From DATARH01 sp050246595 (lineage in GTDB: Bacteria > Pseudomonadota > Alphaproteobacteria > ATCC43930 > CGMCC-115725), in contig JBFWVT010000039.1 of assembly GCA_050246595.1 (NCBI GenBank), forward strand, positions 1-45,933: a stretch of DNA of 45,933 bases, read 5' to 3'. Made by a program: the position numbers and the translations under genes. A model generated the notes under the pieces. That model was not told where the DNA came from. It saw only the letters and a program-made list of their open reading frames with translations, and ran no database searches. Shown here piece after piece: positions 1 to 9,692 of the stretch (position 1 is the first letter of the stretch; the number at the start of each line of letters is the position of its first letter).

Positions 1-2
1 AT

Positions 3-110
3 CCGCGCACCACCGAGGACACGTGGCGCCAGATCGGCTCCTTGCTCGATCATTTCTCCGCACAGGAATGCGCAAACTACCTCGCCAATGCCGGCTACGC
101 TTCAACCTGA
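3..110 (+). CDS. IS630-family transposase, C-terminal end (partial at window edge)
   Basis: Frame 3 is open from the window edge and reads 35 residues to a TGA at 108-110. The visible peptide contains TEDTWRQIGSLLDHF and then ECANYLANAGYAST, the closing segment I associate with IS630-type DDE transposases, which often end in an ECANYF-x-GY tail. The catalytic DDE core would lie left of the window and is not seen. It could be the end of an intact insertion sequence or a decayed remnant. The stop lies 12 bp from the end of the convergent sulfotransferase gene, so an element boundary should fall close by, but I see no clear terminal inverted repeat or TA duplication in 100-125. Assignment is from family recognition of a short peptide. 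Confidence 0.6.
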   Translation, partial: PRTTEDTWRQIGSLLDHFSAQECANYLANAGYAST

Positions 111-122
111 AACGATCACGCT

Positions 123-1124
123 CTAAGAGGCCCCGGTTCCGGACGCCTTCGAGGGCGCGAACATTCGTATGCGGTCGCCGATCCCGCATCTCAGCGCGAT
201 CGTGTTTGCGATCGTTTTCGAAAGTACGGCAACTTGAGCGGTAATTGGCAGTTGCACCGGGAAGTCGGCCTCGGCCAGACCAAGAAAGTCGAGTGTCTCC
301 CTGAAGTCGTCTCCATAGATGCTGTCCATCATGATCCCGGCGAAATCCTCGGTGAGCCGAGCCGTCCAGCTTGTGCTGCCTTGCAGAAGAGAGAAGGCAA
401 GACCGGGTGATACATCGGGCCACGATCGCGAATAAGGACCATTCACGAGCAGCAATGTCCGGGGCGGCACGACGCGGATATTTCCCGAATCATCGGATAT
501 ATCGAAACCGCTGCTGCCGCCATAGACATAGCGGGGCATCCAGCGTCCCGGATCGACGGGATTGTTGGACAGCGCGAACCCCGTGACGCCAAGGAAGGCG
601 GCGAGCCGGTCCCGCAGTGCAGCGGGGCTGGAAAAGTCCTTGTGGAAGTTGATGATGAAGACATTTTCCCGGCCGAGCGACTTCGCCAGTTCTCTGATGA
701 GCCGTCCGCGGCACATCAAATATTTTCGAAGGGCCGGAGCAGAAAATAGCGGATAGAAGACATTATCCCCCTGCTCTCTGGTTGCGATATGCGCTTTGAT
801 GTCGTGCAGGTAGTGCGCATAAGCCTGATCTACGGGGTGACGCAAATGGACGACGACGCGAATTTCGATTGAAGAGGCGGCATCGATTATGCGTCTGATC
901 GCATTCGGCGAGAACAAATATGCCGGAGAAAAGTCCATATAATATTTATCATCGGAATGCCCCGGAAAAAGCGGCAGGAACGTCTTTTCGGAAAATTCGT
1001 GATTCAGAAAGTAATTTATCTCCTTCCCGTGCGGTACATTGAACAGGTCGCGCGACCTTGCCAGTTGCTCGAACAGGTACGTTGTCCCGCTGCGCGGGAA
1101 ACCCGGACTCACAAGCAGCCGCAT
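123..1124 (-). CDS. sulfotransferase family protein
   Basis: A 333-residue protein with the two PAPS-binding motifs of sulfotransferases. The 5'-phosphosulfate loop is at the extreme N-terminus (PGFPRSGTTYL, residues 7-17), and the 3'-phosphate motif is near residue 95 (HLRHPVDQAYAHYL). Such enzymes transfer sulfate from PAPS to a hydroxyl or amine of a carbohydrate, lipid or protein; the acceptor cannot be read here. No signal peptide or membrane segment is visible, so it is probably cytosolic. It ends only 12 bp from a transposase tail and stands alone, with somewhat lower GC than the downstream housekeeping genes, which suggests an accessory gene. The ATG at 1124 is used because the P-loop follows immediately; the upstream ribosome-binding site is poor. 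Confidence 0.85.
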   Translation of the reverse strand: MRLLVSPGFPRSGTTYLFEQLARSRDLFNVPHGKEINYFLNHEFSEKTFLPLFPGHSDDKYYMDFSPAYLFSPNAIRRIIDAASSIEIRVVVHLRHPVDQAYAHYLHDIKAHIATREQGDNVFYPLFSAPALRKYLMCRGRLIRELAKSLGRENVFIINFHKDFSSPAALRDRLAAFLGVTGFALSNNPVDPGRWMPRYVYGGSSGFDISDDSGNIRVVPPRTLLLVNGPYSRSWPDVSPGLAFSLLQGSTSWTARLTEDFAGIMMDSIYGDDFRETLDFLGLAEADFPVQLPITAQVAVLSKTIANTIALRCGIGDRIRMFAPSKASGTGAS

Positions 1125-1385
1125 CTTGTCTCACGCCCTATTCTGACAGGAACGTTTGCCGCCGGGCAATCAAGCGCCTAGTGCGTCCCGACACGCGCGA
1201 GATCGTATTTCCCGGCGGCGGAACGGGCTGCTTTGCCTGCCGCAACGCGCGGTACTGTCCTAATTTGACCGGCATCGCCATTGTGCGTCCTTCGAGGCCT
1301 CGCGGAGTTTATCCTCGGACCGCAGGCCGGACCCGGGGGCGAGGCGCTTCGGGGTGAGTAGGTCTGTGATGGCCTTGAGAACGAT

Positions 1386-1430
1386 CTTCATCCTGAGGAG
1401 GCTGCGAAGCGGCCGTCTCGAAGGATGCAC
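1386..1430. repeat. REP-like intergenic element with CATCCT/AGGATG ends
   Basis: CATCCT at 1389-1394 pairs with AGGATG at 1422-1427 and encloses a GC-rich core with further partial pairing (GAGGAGGC, GCGGCCG). This composition, CATCCTGAGGAGGC followed by GTCTCGAAGGATG, resembles intergenic palindromes common in alphaproteobacterial genomes. Only one copy is present in this window, so the repeat status rests on recognition rather than on copies seen here. Confidence 0.45.
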
Positions 1431-1578
1431 GGTGCTGATCCAGCAGAAGCAGGACACTACCCAACGCGCAGCTCTGCACTTGCGGCCGTCGCGCCGCATG
1501 CGACCTGCCGATCGTGCCGGCGCGGTGAGTGCCCGCCGCCGGTGCACTTCGTCAATCCAATGACGGCCCGAAAGCCTA

Positions 1579-1597
1579 CCCCGGACTTGATCCGGGG
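1579..1597. repeat. 19-bp palindrome, copy 1 (CCCCGGA-N5-TCCGGGG)
   Basis: CCCCGGA and TCCGGGG form a 7-bp perfect stem around CTTGA. The whole 19-bp unit is present again in exact reverse complement at 23870-23888, so it is an interspersed repeat and not chance. It lies 35 bp downstream of the minus-strand formyl hydrolase gene, where it may also act as a weak transcript-end structure. Confidence 0.6.
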
Positions 1598-1631
1598 ATA
1601 AGCCCTGCGAAGCGATCCTGTCGGAATTTCT

Positions 1632-2570
1632 TTATCCGCCCAATATCGTCCTGACCGGGATATTCACTTCGGTCGATTTGACCTTGGCGCCGTCGCCGAG
1701 ACGCAGCCGCGAGCATTCGATAAACCCGCCCTGCGCCAGGATGCGCAGCCCCTCGGGACCGGCCGAGACGACCTCGCCGATCTTCTTGCCGCGCACCGTA
1801 CCAAAGGTCGGCGCCATGATTTTTTTCGAATCGAACAGATAGAGTTTCTGCTCCTCGCCGCTCTCGGGCTTGAATGTTGTCCACGCTCCCGGCGCCGGGT
1901 TGCAGCCGCGGATCAGGTCGTAGACGAAATCGACGTGGCTGGCCCAGTTGATCCGCGATTCGGCGTCGCGCACCCAGCCCTCGTAAGTGGCCTGGCTCTC
2001 GTCCTGGGTCCACTCGGTGGCGCGCCCCCCGACCACCAGATCGGCCGCCTGCACCAGCGCCTCGACCCCGAGCGGGAAGATCTTGTCGAAATAGAGCGAG
2101 GCGGCCGTGTCGTCCGGCCCGATCGCGACCCGCTTCTGCAGGATGACCGGCCCCTCGTCGAGCCCCGGGGTCGGGCGGAAGATCGTCAGCCCGGTCTCGC
2201 TGCGGCCGCGGATGATCGCCCACGGGATCGCGGCCGGACCGCGATGCAGCGGCAGCAGCGACGGGTGGAACTGGATCATCCCGTGTTTCGGGATCGCGCA
2301 GAACTCGGGCGGCGCGAACAGCAATACATAGGCCATCACGCCGATATCGGCGTTCAGCTCGCGCAGCGCGTTCTGCGCCTCGGGATCGGAGTATTTCGGG
2401 AAGCGGTAGACCGGCAGCTTTTTTTCCTCGGCCGCGGCGACGAGCGGGTCAGGGCGCGCGCCGGGCCGCTCCGGCGCCGCGAACACGCCGGCGATCTCGT
2501 CGCCGCGCGCCATGAATGCCTCAAGCACGGATTTGCCGAAAGCCTGCTGACCGACGATGACGATACGCAT
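1632..2570 (-). CDS. formyltetrahydrofolate hydrolase-like / formyltransferase family protein
   Basis: A 312-residue protein of the formyltransferase fold. The N-terminus (MRIVIVGQQAFG), the catalytic HPSLLPLHRG (His near residue 106), the catalytic Asp in PGLDEGP and the C-terminal ATYEGWV, INWAS and IRGCNPAPGAWT segments resemble the N-terminal hydrolase domain of eukaryotic 10-formyl-THF dehydrogenase more than methionyl-tRNA formyltransferase. The Asn of the Met-tRNA enzyme's N-x-H motif is Gln here (QFH), also as in dehydrogenase-type proteins that lack this Asn. It probably uses or hydrolyses 10-formyl-THF, but the substrate is unproven. The start at 2570 has a strong GGGAGGCGAG site; an upstream in-frame start would only add unconserved residues. 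It lies last in a minus-strand series after the AroQ-like gene, separated by 141 bp. Confidence 0.82.
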   Translation of the reverse strand: MRIVIVGQQAFGKSVLEAFMARGDEIAGVFAAPERPGARPDPLVAAAEEKKLPVYRFPKYSDPEAQNALRELNADIGVMAYVLLFAPPEFCAIPKHGMIQFHPSLLPLHRGPAAIPWAIIRGRSETGLTIFRPTPGLDEGPVILQKRVAIGPDDTAASLYFDKIFPLGVEALVQAADLVVGGRATEWTQDESQATYEGWVRDAESRINWASHVDFVYDLIRGCNPAPGAWTTFKPESGEEQKLYLFDSKKIMAPTFGTVRGKKIGEVVSAGPEGLRILAQGGFIECSRLRLGDGAKVKSTEVNIPVRTILGG

Positions 2571-2711
2571 CTCGCCTCCCTGAACCTGACCGGAACCGTC
2601 TCGGGCGCAGAGTTCCATGCGCGCCGCCTGTCGGCAAGCCCGTCGCGACAAGCCGTGTTACGGATCGCGGGTGTCCCGCCCGCTCTGCAACCGGGACGGA
2701 AGCGATCCCGC

Positions 2712-3149
2712 CTACTTCTTCGCCGCCAGCAGATCGCGGAGGCCGCGCAGGGCGAGTTCGTAGCCGGCGATGCCGAACCCGGCGACGACGCCCTGGCTGA
2801 CCGCCGCGGTCTGCGACGCCGGTCCGCGCCGGATCGGGTTCGAGATATGGACCTCGATGGTCGGAAACTTGACCTGCGAGAGCGCCGCGATCAGCGCCGG
2901 GTAGCCGGAGCCGAACGCCGCCGGGTTGAAGATCGCCGCGTCGATGCCCCCGTCATTGGCCGCGTAGAGCCGGTTGACGATCTCGCCCTCAATATTCGAG
3001 TGGAAGATCTCGACATCGAGACCGAGATCGCGCGCGTAGCCGCGAATGCGTTCGTCGTATTCCGGCAAGGTCATCGGCCCGAAAATCTCGGTCTGGACCT
3101 TGCCGCGCATATTCATGCCGGCGCCGTGGATGACGAGAACCCGTGGCAT
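2712..3149 (-). CDS. AroQ-like (type II dehydroquinate dehydratase fold) protein, probably not a dehydroquinase
   Basis: A 145-residue protein of type II dehydroquinase length and fold signature: LVIHGAGMN start, SNIEGEIVNRL, EVHISN near residue 106, and GVVAGFGIAGYELAL at the end. The active-site loop is altered. Where dehydroquinases have GRREPxxYG, this reads GKVQTEIFG, so the catalytic Arg is Val and the catalytic Tyr is Phe. The Asn of the GPNL segment is Gly, and the usual THTS stretch is GSGY. His of EVHISN and Asn of FNPA remain. It is therefore likely a repurposed member acting on another substrate, perhaps with the adjacent flavoprotein dehydrogenase. The start at 3149 has AGGAGG five bases upstream. 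It lies 68 bp downstream of that dehydrogenase, likely in one transcript. Confidence 0.8.
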   Translation of the reverse strand: MPRVLVIHGAGMNMRGKVQTEIFGPMTLPEYDERIRGYARDLGLDVEIFHSNIEGEIVNRLYAANDGGIDAAIFNPAAFGSGYPALIAALSQVKFPTIEVHISNPIRRGPASQTAAVSQGVVAGFGIAGYELALRGLRDLLAAKK

Positions 3150-3217
3150 GACCCCCTCCTTCTGACAGACAACCAAGCGGCGAGATTACCCCGTGCGCTC
3201 CGGTCCCGCGAGCCGGA

Positions 3218-4636
3218 TCAATCCGCCCGCCGCAGGCGGCGGGCGGCATCCTCGCCGGCGCGCAGCCCGAAGACGCAGGCCTTGATAAGCCCGCCGACAT
3301 AGCCGAGCGCGCCGCCGCCTTCGAGACCGCCGGTGCAGCCGCCGGCCGCGTAGAGACCCTCGATCACCGAACCGTCCGGACGGCGCACCCTGCCGTGTCC
3401 GTCGATCGCGATGCCGCCAAACGTGTTTGTGATGCCGGCGCAGATCGGGATCGCATAAAACGGCGGCGTCTCGATTGGTTTTGGAGGGCCGCTCTTCGCC
3501 GAGCGCGGCGGCGACAATTTTTCCCCCTGTCCGTTGCGCACCGCCTCATTGTACGCGTCCGCCGTGGCGCGCAATGCGGCCGGATCGAGACCGGCCAGTC
3601 CCGCCAAGCCTTCCAGCGTGCCCGCCTCATACAGCGTTCCGCCGCCCTCGACGAGCTGCGGGTTCGGCGGGATCTGCGCCGCCCGCCCGGCCGTGTCCCA
3701 GATCGGCGCGTCGCAGATCACCGTCGCGCAGAGCGGATCGTCGAGCCGGGCCAGATCGTTGGTGATCGAAATGCCGCCGAGCCCCTCGTCGAGCAGCCGG
3801 TTTCCGCCGGGATCGACGACAATCCCGGCGGTCGCGACCGCGTCGATCTGCGGATAGGGCCACAACCCGTCGTCGTGCACCGCGTCGCGGCTCAGCAGAT
3901 GGCCATAGAACCGGTCGAGCCGGGTCAGCGCCGCGCCGGCCCTCTCGGCCATGCGCAGCCCATCGCCGATTGCGGTGCCGGCGTGACGCTGCAACACGCG
4001 GTCCGGGCTGGGACCGATATGTCGCCGGAACAGTTCCGGATCGCTCGGAAACCCGCCATCGGCGATCACGACGGCGCGCGCCGACAGCGTGATATCGGCG
4101 CCGGCGCGCGACGCCATGACCCCGGTGCAGCGTCCGCTCTCAACACGCAGCGTCGCGGCGCGGGTGCCGAGAAACATCCGTCCCTGAAGCTGTTCGAGCC
4201 GGTCCTTCAGCATGGCGATCATCAGATCGGGGCCGCGGCCCCGCCAATCCTGACCGTGCACCGGAGCGCGCGGCGGCGCCAAGGTCCAGCGATGCCAGTT
4301 GATCGGGCTGGCGCTGGCGAAGTTTGCCCCCTGCGTCGCGAGCCAATCGACCGTGCGGGCGCAATCCTCGGCGATCGCGGCGGCCAGCTCGAGATCGGCC
4401 TCGCCCGATGTCGCGCGCTCGATCGCCGTCTTCAGCTCGGCCGGCGGCAGCTTTACATCGTGATAGGAGACGTGAAAAATGCCGCCTGCCCAGCGCGAGC
4501 TGCACAGATAGCGCTCGGCTTCGCCCGCCTCGATGACGGCGGTGCGCAGCCCCAGCTCGGCGCCGCGCAACGCCGCGATCAGCCCGGCGAAGCCCCCGCC
4601 GATCGCTACGAGATCGAATTCCGCCCGCTCGGCCAT
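3218..4636 (-). CDS. FAD-dependent dehydrogenase, fumarate reductase/tricarballylate dehydrogenase-like
   Basis: A 472-residue flavoprotein. The N-terminal dinucleotide-binding motif is GGGFAGLIAALRGAELG (about residues 11-27), and the C-terminal FAD segment is GLYAAGGCTGGLEGGGALG followed by a glycine-rich helix start, as in succinate dehydrogenase/fumarate reductase-type flavoproteins. The single-chain form without a heme or Fe-S domain resembles TcuA-type tricarballylate dehydrogenases and related 3-ketosteroid/urocanate-type enzymes. No signal peptide is seen. It probably oxidises or reduces a carboxylic acid, but the substrate is unknown. The start at 4636 follows a GGAGAAGAA site and leaves 47 bp after the ppiD-like stop; longer readings would run deep into that gene. 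Context with an AroQ-like protein suggests a small catabolic module. Confidence 0.82.
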   Translation of the reverse strand: MAERAEFDLVAIGGGFAGLIAALRGAELGLRTAVIEAGEAERYLCSSRWAGGIFHVSYHDVKLPPAELKTAIERATSGEADLELAAAIAEDCARTVDWLATQGANFASASPINWHRWTLAPPRAPVHGQDWRGRGPDLMIAMLKDRLEQLQGRMFLGTRAATLRVESGRCTGVMASRAGADITLSARAVVIADGGFPSDPELFRRHIGPSPDRVLQRHAGTAIGDGLRMAERAGAALTRLDRFYGHLLSRDAVHDDGLWPYPQIDAVATAGIVVDPGGNRLLDEGLGGISITNDLARLDDPLCATVICDAPIWDTAGRAAQIPPNPQLVEGGGTLYEAGTLEGLAGLAGLDPAALRATADAYNEAVRNGQGEKLSPPRSAKSGPPKPIETPPFYAIPICAGITNTFGGIAIDGHGRVRRPDGSVIEGLYAAGGCTGGLEGGGALGYVGGLIKACVFGLRAGEDAARRLRRAD

Positions 4637-4683
4637 TTCTTCTCCGGGTTCCGAGTTGCGCCCGCGCCGGCGATCGATGCGGC

Positions 4684-6567
4684 TCAGAACATCCGGTCGA
4701 GTTCGTCGCGCTTGATCTCGACCGGGTAGCGATGGCGCAGACCCTGCGTGAACTGGCCGGCGATGTCGAGCCGCATCTCCCCGGTGAGCTGTTGCGTCAG
4801 TCTCGCCGCTTCGTCCTCGGGGATCGTCTGCGGCACCTGGATCTCCTTCAGCTGCGCCGCGTACCCGCCGGACTCGTCGGCGACAAAGACCGCCTCGCCG
4901 GGCTTGGCGGCGAACAGTTTCCCCCACAGCGCCGACGAGAACGGCTGCCCCGGCTCCGGTGTGCGTCCCAGCACCACTCCCGACTGCACGGTCAGCCCTT
5001 TATCGGCGGCGACGGTCGCGAGCGGCGCGGCCGGCGTCACCGCTGCGGTCAGCGCCTCGGCCTGCTTGGCCGCCTCCTTCTGCTTCTGCTCGACCTGCCA
5101 AGCCGTGATGGCTTTGTCCCGGACCTCGTCCAGCGGGCGCACCGCGGACGGGATCACCTGGTCGACACGCGCCACATAGAGCGCGCCGTCCGGCGTGTCC
5201 GTAATGCGGGTCGTCTCGCCCTGCGCCGTCCCGAACACGGTTTTCAGGACCTCGTCGGGCGCGATCGGCAGCACGATTTTGGCGCCGCTCGAGTCGAAGC
5301 CATTTTGGTCGCTCGCCGCGACCGGGGTCAGCTTGAAGCCGAATTTCTGCTGCAAATCCTCCAGCGTCGCGCCGCCGGCCAGCGCGTCGTCGGCCTCGTT
5401 CGCGATATCGGCGATACGGTCGGCGGCCTCGCGCAATTGCAGCTCGGCCGCGAGTTGCGGCTTTACCTCCTCAAAGCTCCGCTCCTTCCCCGGCTCGATC
5501 CTGACGACGCGCAGAATGTGATAGCCGAACGGGGTCTTGACCGGCGTGCTCGGCTGGTTCAGCGACAGCTCGAACGCGATGTCGCCGAGTTCGGACGGGA
5601 TTTCCTGGCGATTCAGCAGCCCCAGCTCGATCACGGAGGGGTCCATGCCGATTGCGGCGGCGACATCCCGAAACTCGCTGCCGGCGGCGAGCGCCTCCGT
5701 CGCTTCCTTCGCCGTCTCTTCGGTCGGCGCCAGGATCTGCTGGATCTCGCGCTGTTCGGGCACCTGGAACGCGTCCTTGCGGTCCTCGTAAGCGTGTCGC
5801 AGCGTCTCTTCCGGGATCTCGGTCTCCGGCTTCAGATCGGCCGGCGACAGGCTCGCGAGCAGAAAGCCGCGATACTCGGGGGCGCGGAACAGCTCCGGGT
5901 TCGCCTCGTAGAACTGCGTCAGTTCGGTCTCGCTCGGCTGGGCGACCGTGGCGACGGCGGACGCCGGCAGGCTGACGATATCGGCGACGCGCTTCTCGTT
6001 GCGGTGCCGGTGGAGCGCCTCGACCAGCGGACGCGGCGGCTGTATCCCGCTCGTGACCGCCTGCAACAAGTCGTTGCGCGGAATTTCCTGCCGCATGCGC
6101 GCGACGAGCTGGTCTTCGGTCAGCCGGTTCATCATCAGCGCCTGCGCGAACAGGCGGCGGTCGAACTGGCCATCCGGTCCGCGGAAGGCCGGGTTCTCGT
6201 AAATCGCGGCGCGGACCACCTCGTCCGGCACCGCCAGACCGAGCCGCTCGGCTTCCTGGTTCAACAGGCTGCGATCAACCAGCTGACCGAGAACGTTGTC
6301 GACAACGCCAAGCTGCTTGACGAGCTGCATGTCGACGGTGCCGCCGAACTGCGCCCGCATCCGCTCCACCGCCGGCTCCAGCGTGCGCCGCAACTCGGCG
6401 GACTGGATCTCCTCGTCGCCGACCTCGGCGATCACCGCCTCGCGCACGCCGCGATCCTGGTAGAACATATAGTCCGAGACGCCCCACAACCCGAAGGAGA
6501 CGATCAAGAGTCCGAACAGGACCTTGATGATGATCGATCCCGCCTTGCCGCGGATTGCCTGCATCAT
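4684..6567 (-). CDS. periplasmic peptidyl-prolyl isomerase/foldase, PpiD/SurA-N type
   Basis: A 627-residue protein anchored by one N-terminal transmembrane segment (IIIKVLFGLLIVSFGLWG, residues about 12-29), with the rest exported. A SurA-N-like chaperone region (VGDEEIQSAELRRTLE onward, with LVDRSLLNQEAERLGL) is followed by a parvulin-like domain near residues 240-370 that includes TPFGYHILRVV, and a long C-terminal region with repeated chaperone-like segments. The layout matches PpiD, which assists outer-membrane and periplasmic protein folding from the inner membrane. The start at 6567 (ATGATG) sits just before the charged/membrane segment; a TTG 57 bp upstream would add an unconserved Pro-rich piece. 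It is divergent from tpiA with a 149-bp shared control region. Confidence 0.86.
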   Translation of the reverse strand: MMQAIRGKAGSIIIKVLFGLLIVSFGLWGVSDYMFYQDRGVREAVIAEVGDEEIQSAELRRTLEPAVERMRAQFGGTVDMQLVKQLGVVDNVLGQLVDRSLLNQEAERLGLAVPDEVVRAAIYENPAFRGPDGQFDRRLFAQALMMNRLTEDQLVARMRQEIPRNDLLQAVTSGIQPPRPLVEALHRHRNEKRVADIVSLPASAVATVAQPSETELTQFYEANPELFRAPEYRGFLLASLSPADLKPETEIPEETLRHAYEDRKDAFQVPEQREIQQILAPTEETAKEATEALAAGSEFRDVAAAIGMDPSVIELGLLNRQEIPSELGDIAFELSLNQPSTPVKTPFGYHILRVVRIEPGKERSFEEVKPQLAAELQLREAADRIADIANEADDALAGGATLEDLQQKFGFKLTPVAASDQNGFDSSGAKIVLPIAPDEVLKTVFGTAQGETTRITDTPDGALYVARVDQVIPSAVRPLDEVRDKAITAWQVEQKQKEAAKQAEALTAAVTPAAPLATVAADKGLTVQSGVVLGRTPEPGQPFSSALWGKLFAAKPGEAVFVADESGGYAAQLKEIQVPQTIPEDEAARLTQQLTGEMRLDIAGQFTQGLRHRYPVEIKRDELDRMF

Positions 6568-6716
6568 GACGAAAATGCTCGTTGCGGGGGTTCCCGGCGC
6601 AGCCGGTCGGTTGACCTGCGCCAACCCCGATGTGATCGTGGACCGAACATAGAGATGCGCCGGCGCGGTCGCAACCTCGCGGACGGCCCGGCGCAGCGGT
6701 GTCGCGGAGTGTGCAA

Positions 6717-7448
6717 ATGCCTGAGCAAAAACGACTTATCGCGGGCAACTGGAAGATGAACATGCTGCGCGCCGACGGCGTCGCGCTGGCCCGCCGGATT
6801 GCCGAGCAGGCGCGCGGGGCGCCCCGCGCCGACCTGCTCGTGTGCCCGCCATTCCCGCTGCTGGGTTTGGTCGGCGAGGCGCTCGCCGGCAGCGGCGTCG
6901 CGCTCGGCGCCCAGGACTGCCATGCGTCGGCGCAGGGGGCGTTCACCGGCTGCGTCAGCGCCGAGATGCTGAAGGATGCCGGGTGCAGCCATGCGATTGT
7001 CGGGCATTCCGAGCGCCGGCACGGCTGCGGCGAGACCGATGCGGACGTCCAGGCCAAGACGCGCGCGGCGTGGCGCGCCGGGCTTGTCGCGATCGTTTGC
7101 GTCGGCGAGACGCGGGAGGAGCGCGAGGCCGGGCGGGCGCTCGACGTGGTCGGGGCGCAGCTCGCCGGCTCCTTGCCGCAGGACGCGGACGCCGAGCGGC
7201 TGATCGTCGCCTATGAGCCGGTCTGGGCGATCGGCACCGGGCTGACCCCGACGACCGACGATATCGCCGCGATGCACGATGCGATCCGCGGCTCGATCCC
7301 GCCCGGTACCCGGATTCTGTACGGCGGTTCGGTCAACCCGAAGAACGCCGGCGAGATCCTGGCGCTCGATACGGTTGACGGCGCGCTGGTCGGCGGCGCC
7401 AGCCTCAAATCCGACGATTTCTGGGCCATCGTGCGGGCGGCGGAGTGA
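6717..7448 (+). CDS. tpiA: triosephosphate isomerase
   Basis: A 243-residue TIM-barrel enzyme interconverting dihydroxyacetone phosphate and glyceraldehyde-3-phosphate in glycolysis and gluconeogenesis. All signature elements are present: GNWKMN near the N-terminus (substrate-binding Asn/Lys), GHSERR (catalytic His), AYEPVWAIGTG (catalytic Glu and the mobile loop), and YGGSVNPKN for phosphate binding. Length is typical. The ATG at 6717 starts MPEQKRLIAGNWK; an in-frame GTG six codons earlier is less likely. The gene precedes secG by 105 bp and pyrG further on, an order common in alphaproteobacteria. Confidence 0.97.
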   Translation: MPEQKRLIAGNWKMNMLRADGVALARRIAEQARGAPRADLLVCPPFPLLGLVGEALAGSGVALGAQDCHASAQGAFTGCVSAEMLKDAGCSHAIVGHSERRHGCGETDADVQAKTRAAWRAGLVAIVCVGETREEREAGRALDVVGAQLAGSLPQDADAERLIVAYEPVWAIGTGLTPTTDDIAAMHDAIRGSIPPGTRILYGGSVNPKNAGEILALDTVDGALVGGASLKSDDFWAIVRAAE

Positions 7449-7553
7449 CCCGGACGGCTGACAGGATCAGGATGAGAGTCGCAGCTCCTAGCCAGCGGCG
7501 GTGCGAGGGCCTAGATTAGGGGCGATCCCCGAAATCGCCGCGGCCGCCGATCC

Positions 7554-7955
7554 ATGATCATTGTGCTGTTTATCGTCCATGTCCTGATCGCGGTCGCGCT
7601 GGTCGGGGTCGTCATGCTGCAAAAGAGCGAGGGCGGCGCGCTCGGCATGGGCGGCGGCGGCATGTCGGGTTTTATGACCGGGCGCTCGACGGCCAATTTG
7701 TTGACCCGGACGACGGCGATCCTCGGCGCGGCGTTTTTTGTGACCAGCATTCTGCTCGTGCTGCTGACCCAGACCGATCGCGCGCCGCGCTCGATCATCG
7801 ACCAGGGTGGTCCGCTGCCGACGGCGCCGCTGATGCCGAACCTGCCGCCCACTCCGACCGCGCCAGTCGCTCCGGGTCCAACGGCGCCGATACCGGCTGC
7901 GCCGGCACCGGCGATTCCCGCGCCGGCCGAGCCGAGCGCCCCGCTGGCGCGCTGA
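7554..7955 (+). CDS. secG: preprotein translocase subunit SecG
   Basis: A 133-residue inner-membrane protein. It has two hydrophobic segments, residues about 1-21 (IIVLFIVHVLIAVALVGVVM) and about 55-72 (AILGAAFFVTSILLVLLT), joined by the conserved loop LQKSEGGALGMGGG. The last 55 residues form an Ala/Pro tail rich in PAP and PTAP units, longer than in E. coli SecG but frequent in alphaproteobacteria. SecG associates with SecYE and eases SecA-driven export. Located between tpiA and pyrG on the same strand, with 92 bp before pyrG. Confidence 0.95.
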   Translation: MIIVLFIVHVLIAVALVGVVMLQKSEGGALGMGGGGMSGFMTGRSTANLLTRTTAILGAAFFVTSILLVLLTQTDRAPRSIIDQGGPLPTAPLMPNLPPTPTAPVAPGPTAPIPAAPAPAIPAPAEPSAPLAR

Positions 7956-8047
7956 GCGATCCGCGACAACCGGCTGTTTTCGCGCGTCCCGGAGCCGCGG
8001 CGCGGCTGTCTTGGACGCCAGACCCGCTTTCTGTAGGCTGGAGGTCC

Positions 8048-9676
<1,629 letters not shown>

Positions 9677-9692
9677 TCTGCCGAGACATCGG

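Larger units (their letters stand above)
1125..1631. other. gene-free stretch with two small palindromes
   Basis: About 500 bp between the sulfotransferase start and the formyl hydrolase end. Short open frames exist on both strands, but none has a recognisable domain or a good ribosome-binding site, and their composition is Arg-rich as expected for random high-GC sequence. The only structure I can support is two inverted repeats, listed separately. The promoter of the sulfotransferase should be near its right-hand start, but no convincing -35/-10 pair was seen. Confidence 0.5.

Noticed and set aside
1935..3302. 455-codon plus-strand frame opposite the formyl hydrolase and AroQ-like genes
   Set aside because: No recognisable domain and no ribosome-binding site; both minus-strand genes have strong sites and clear family motifs.
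4732..6759. 675-codon open frame on the plus strand opposite the ppiD-like gene
   Set aside because: Shadow frame with Arg/Leu/Asp-rich composition and no motif; it would also collide with the tpiA start.
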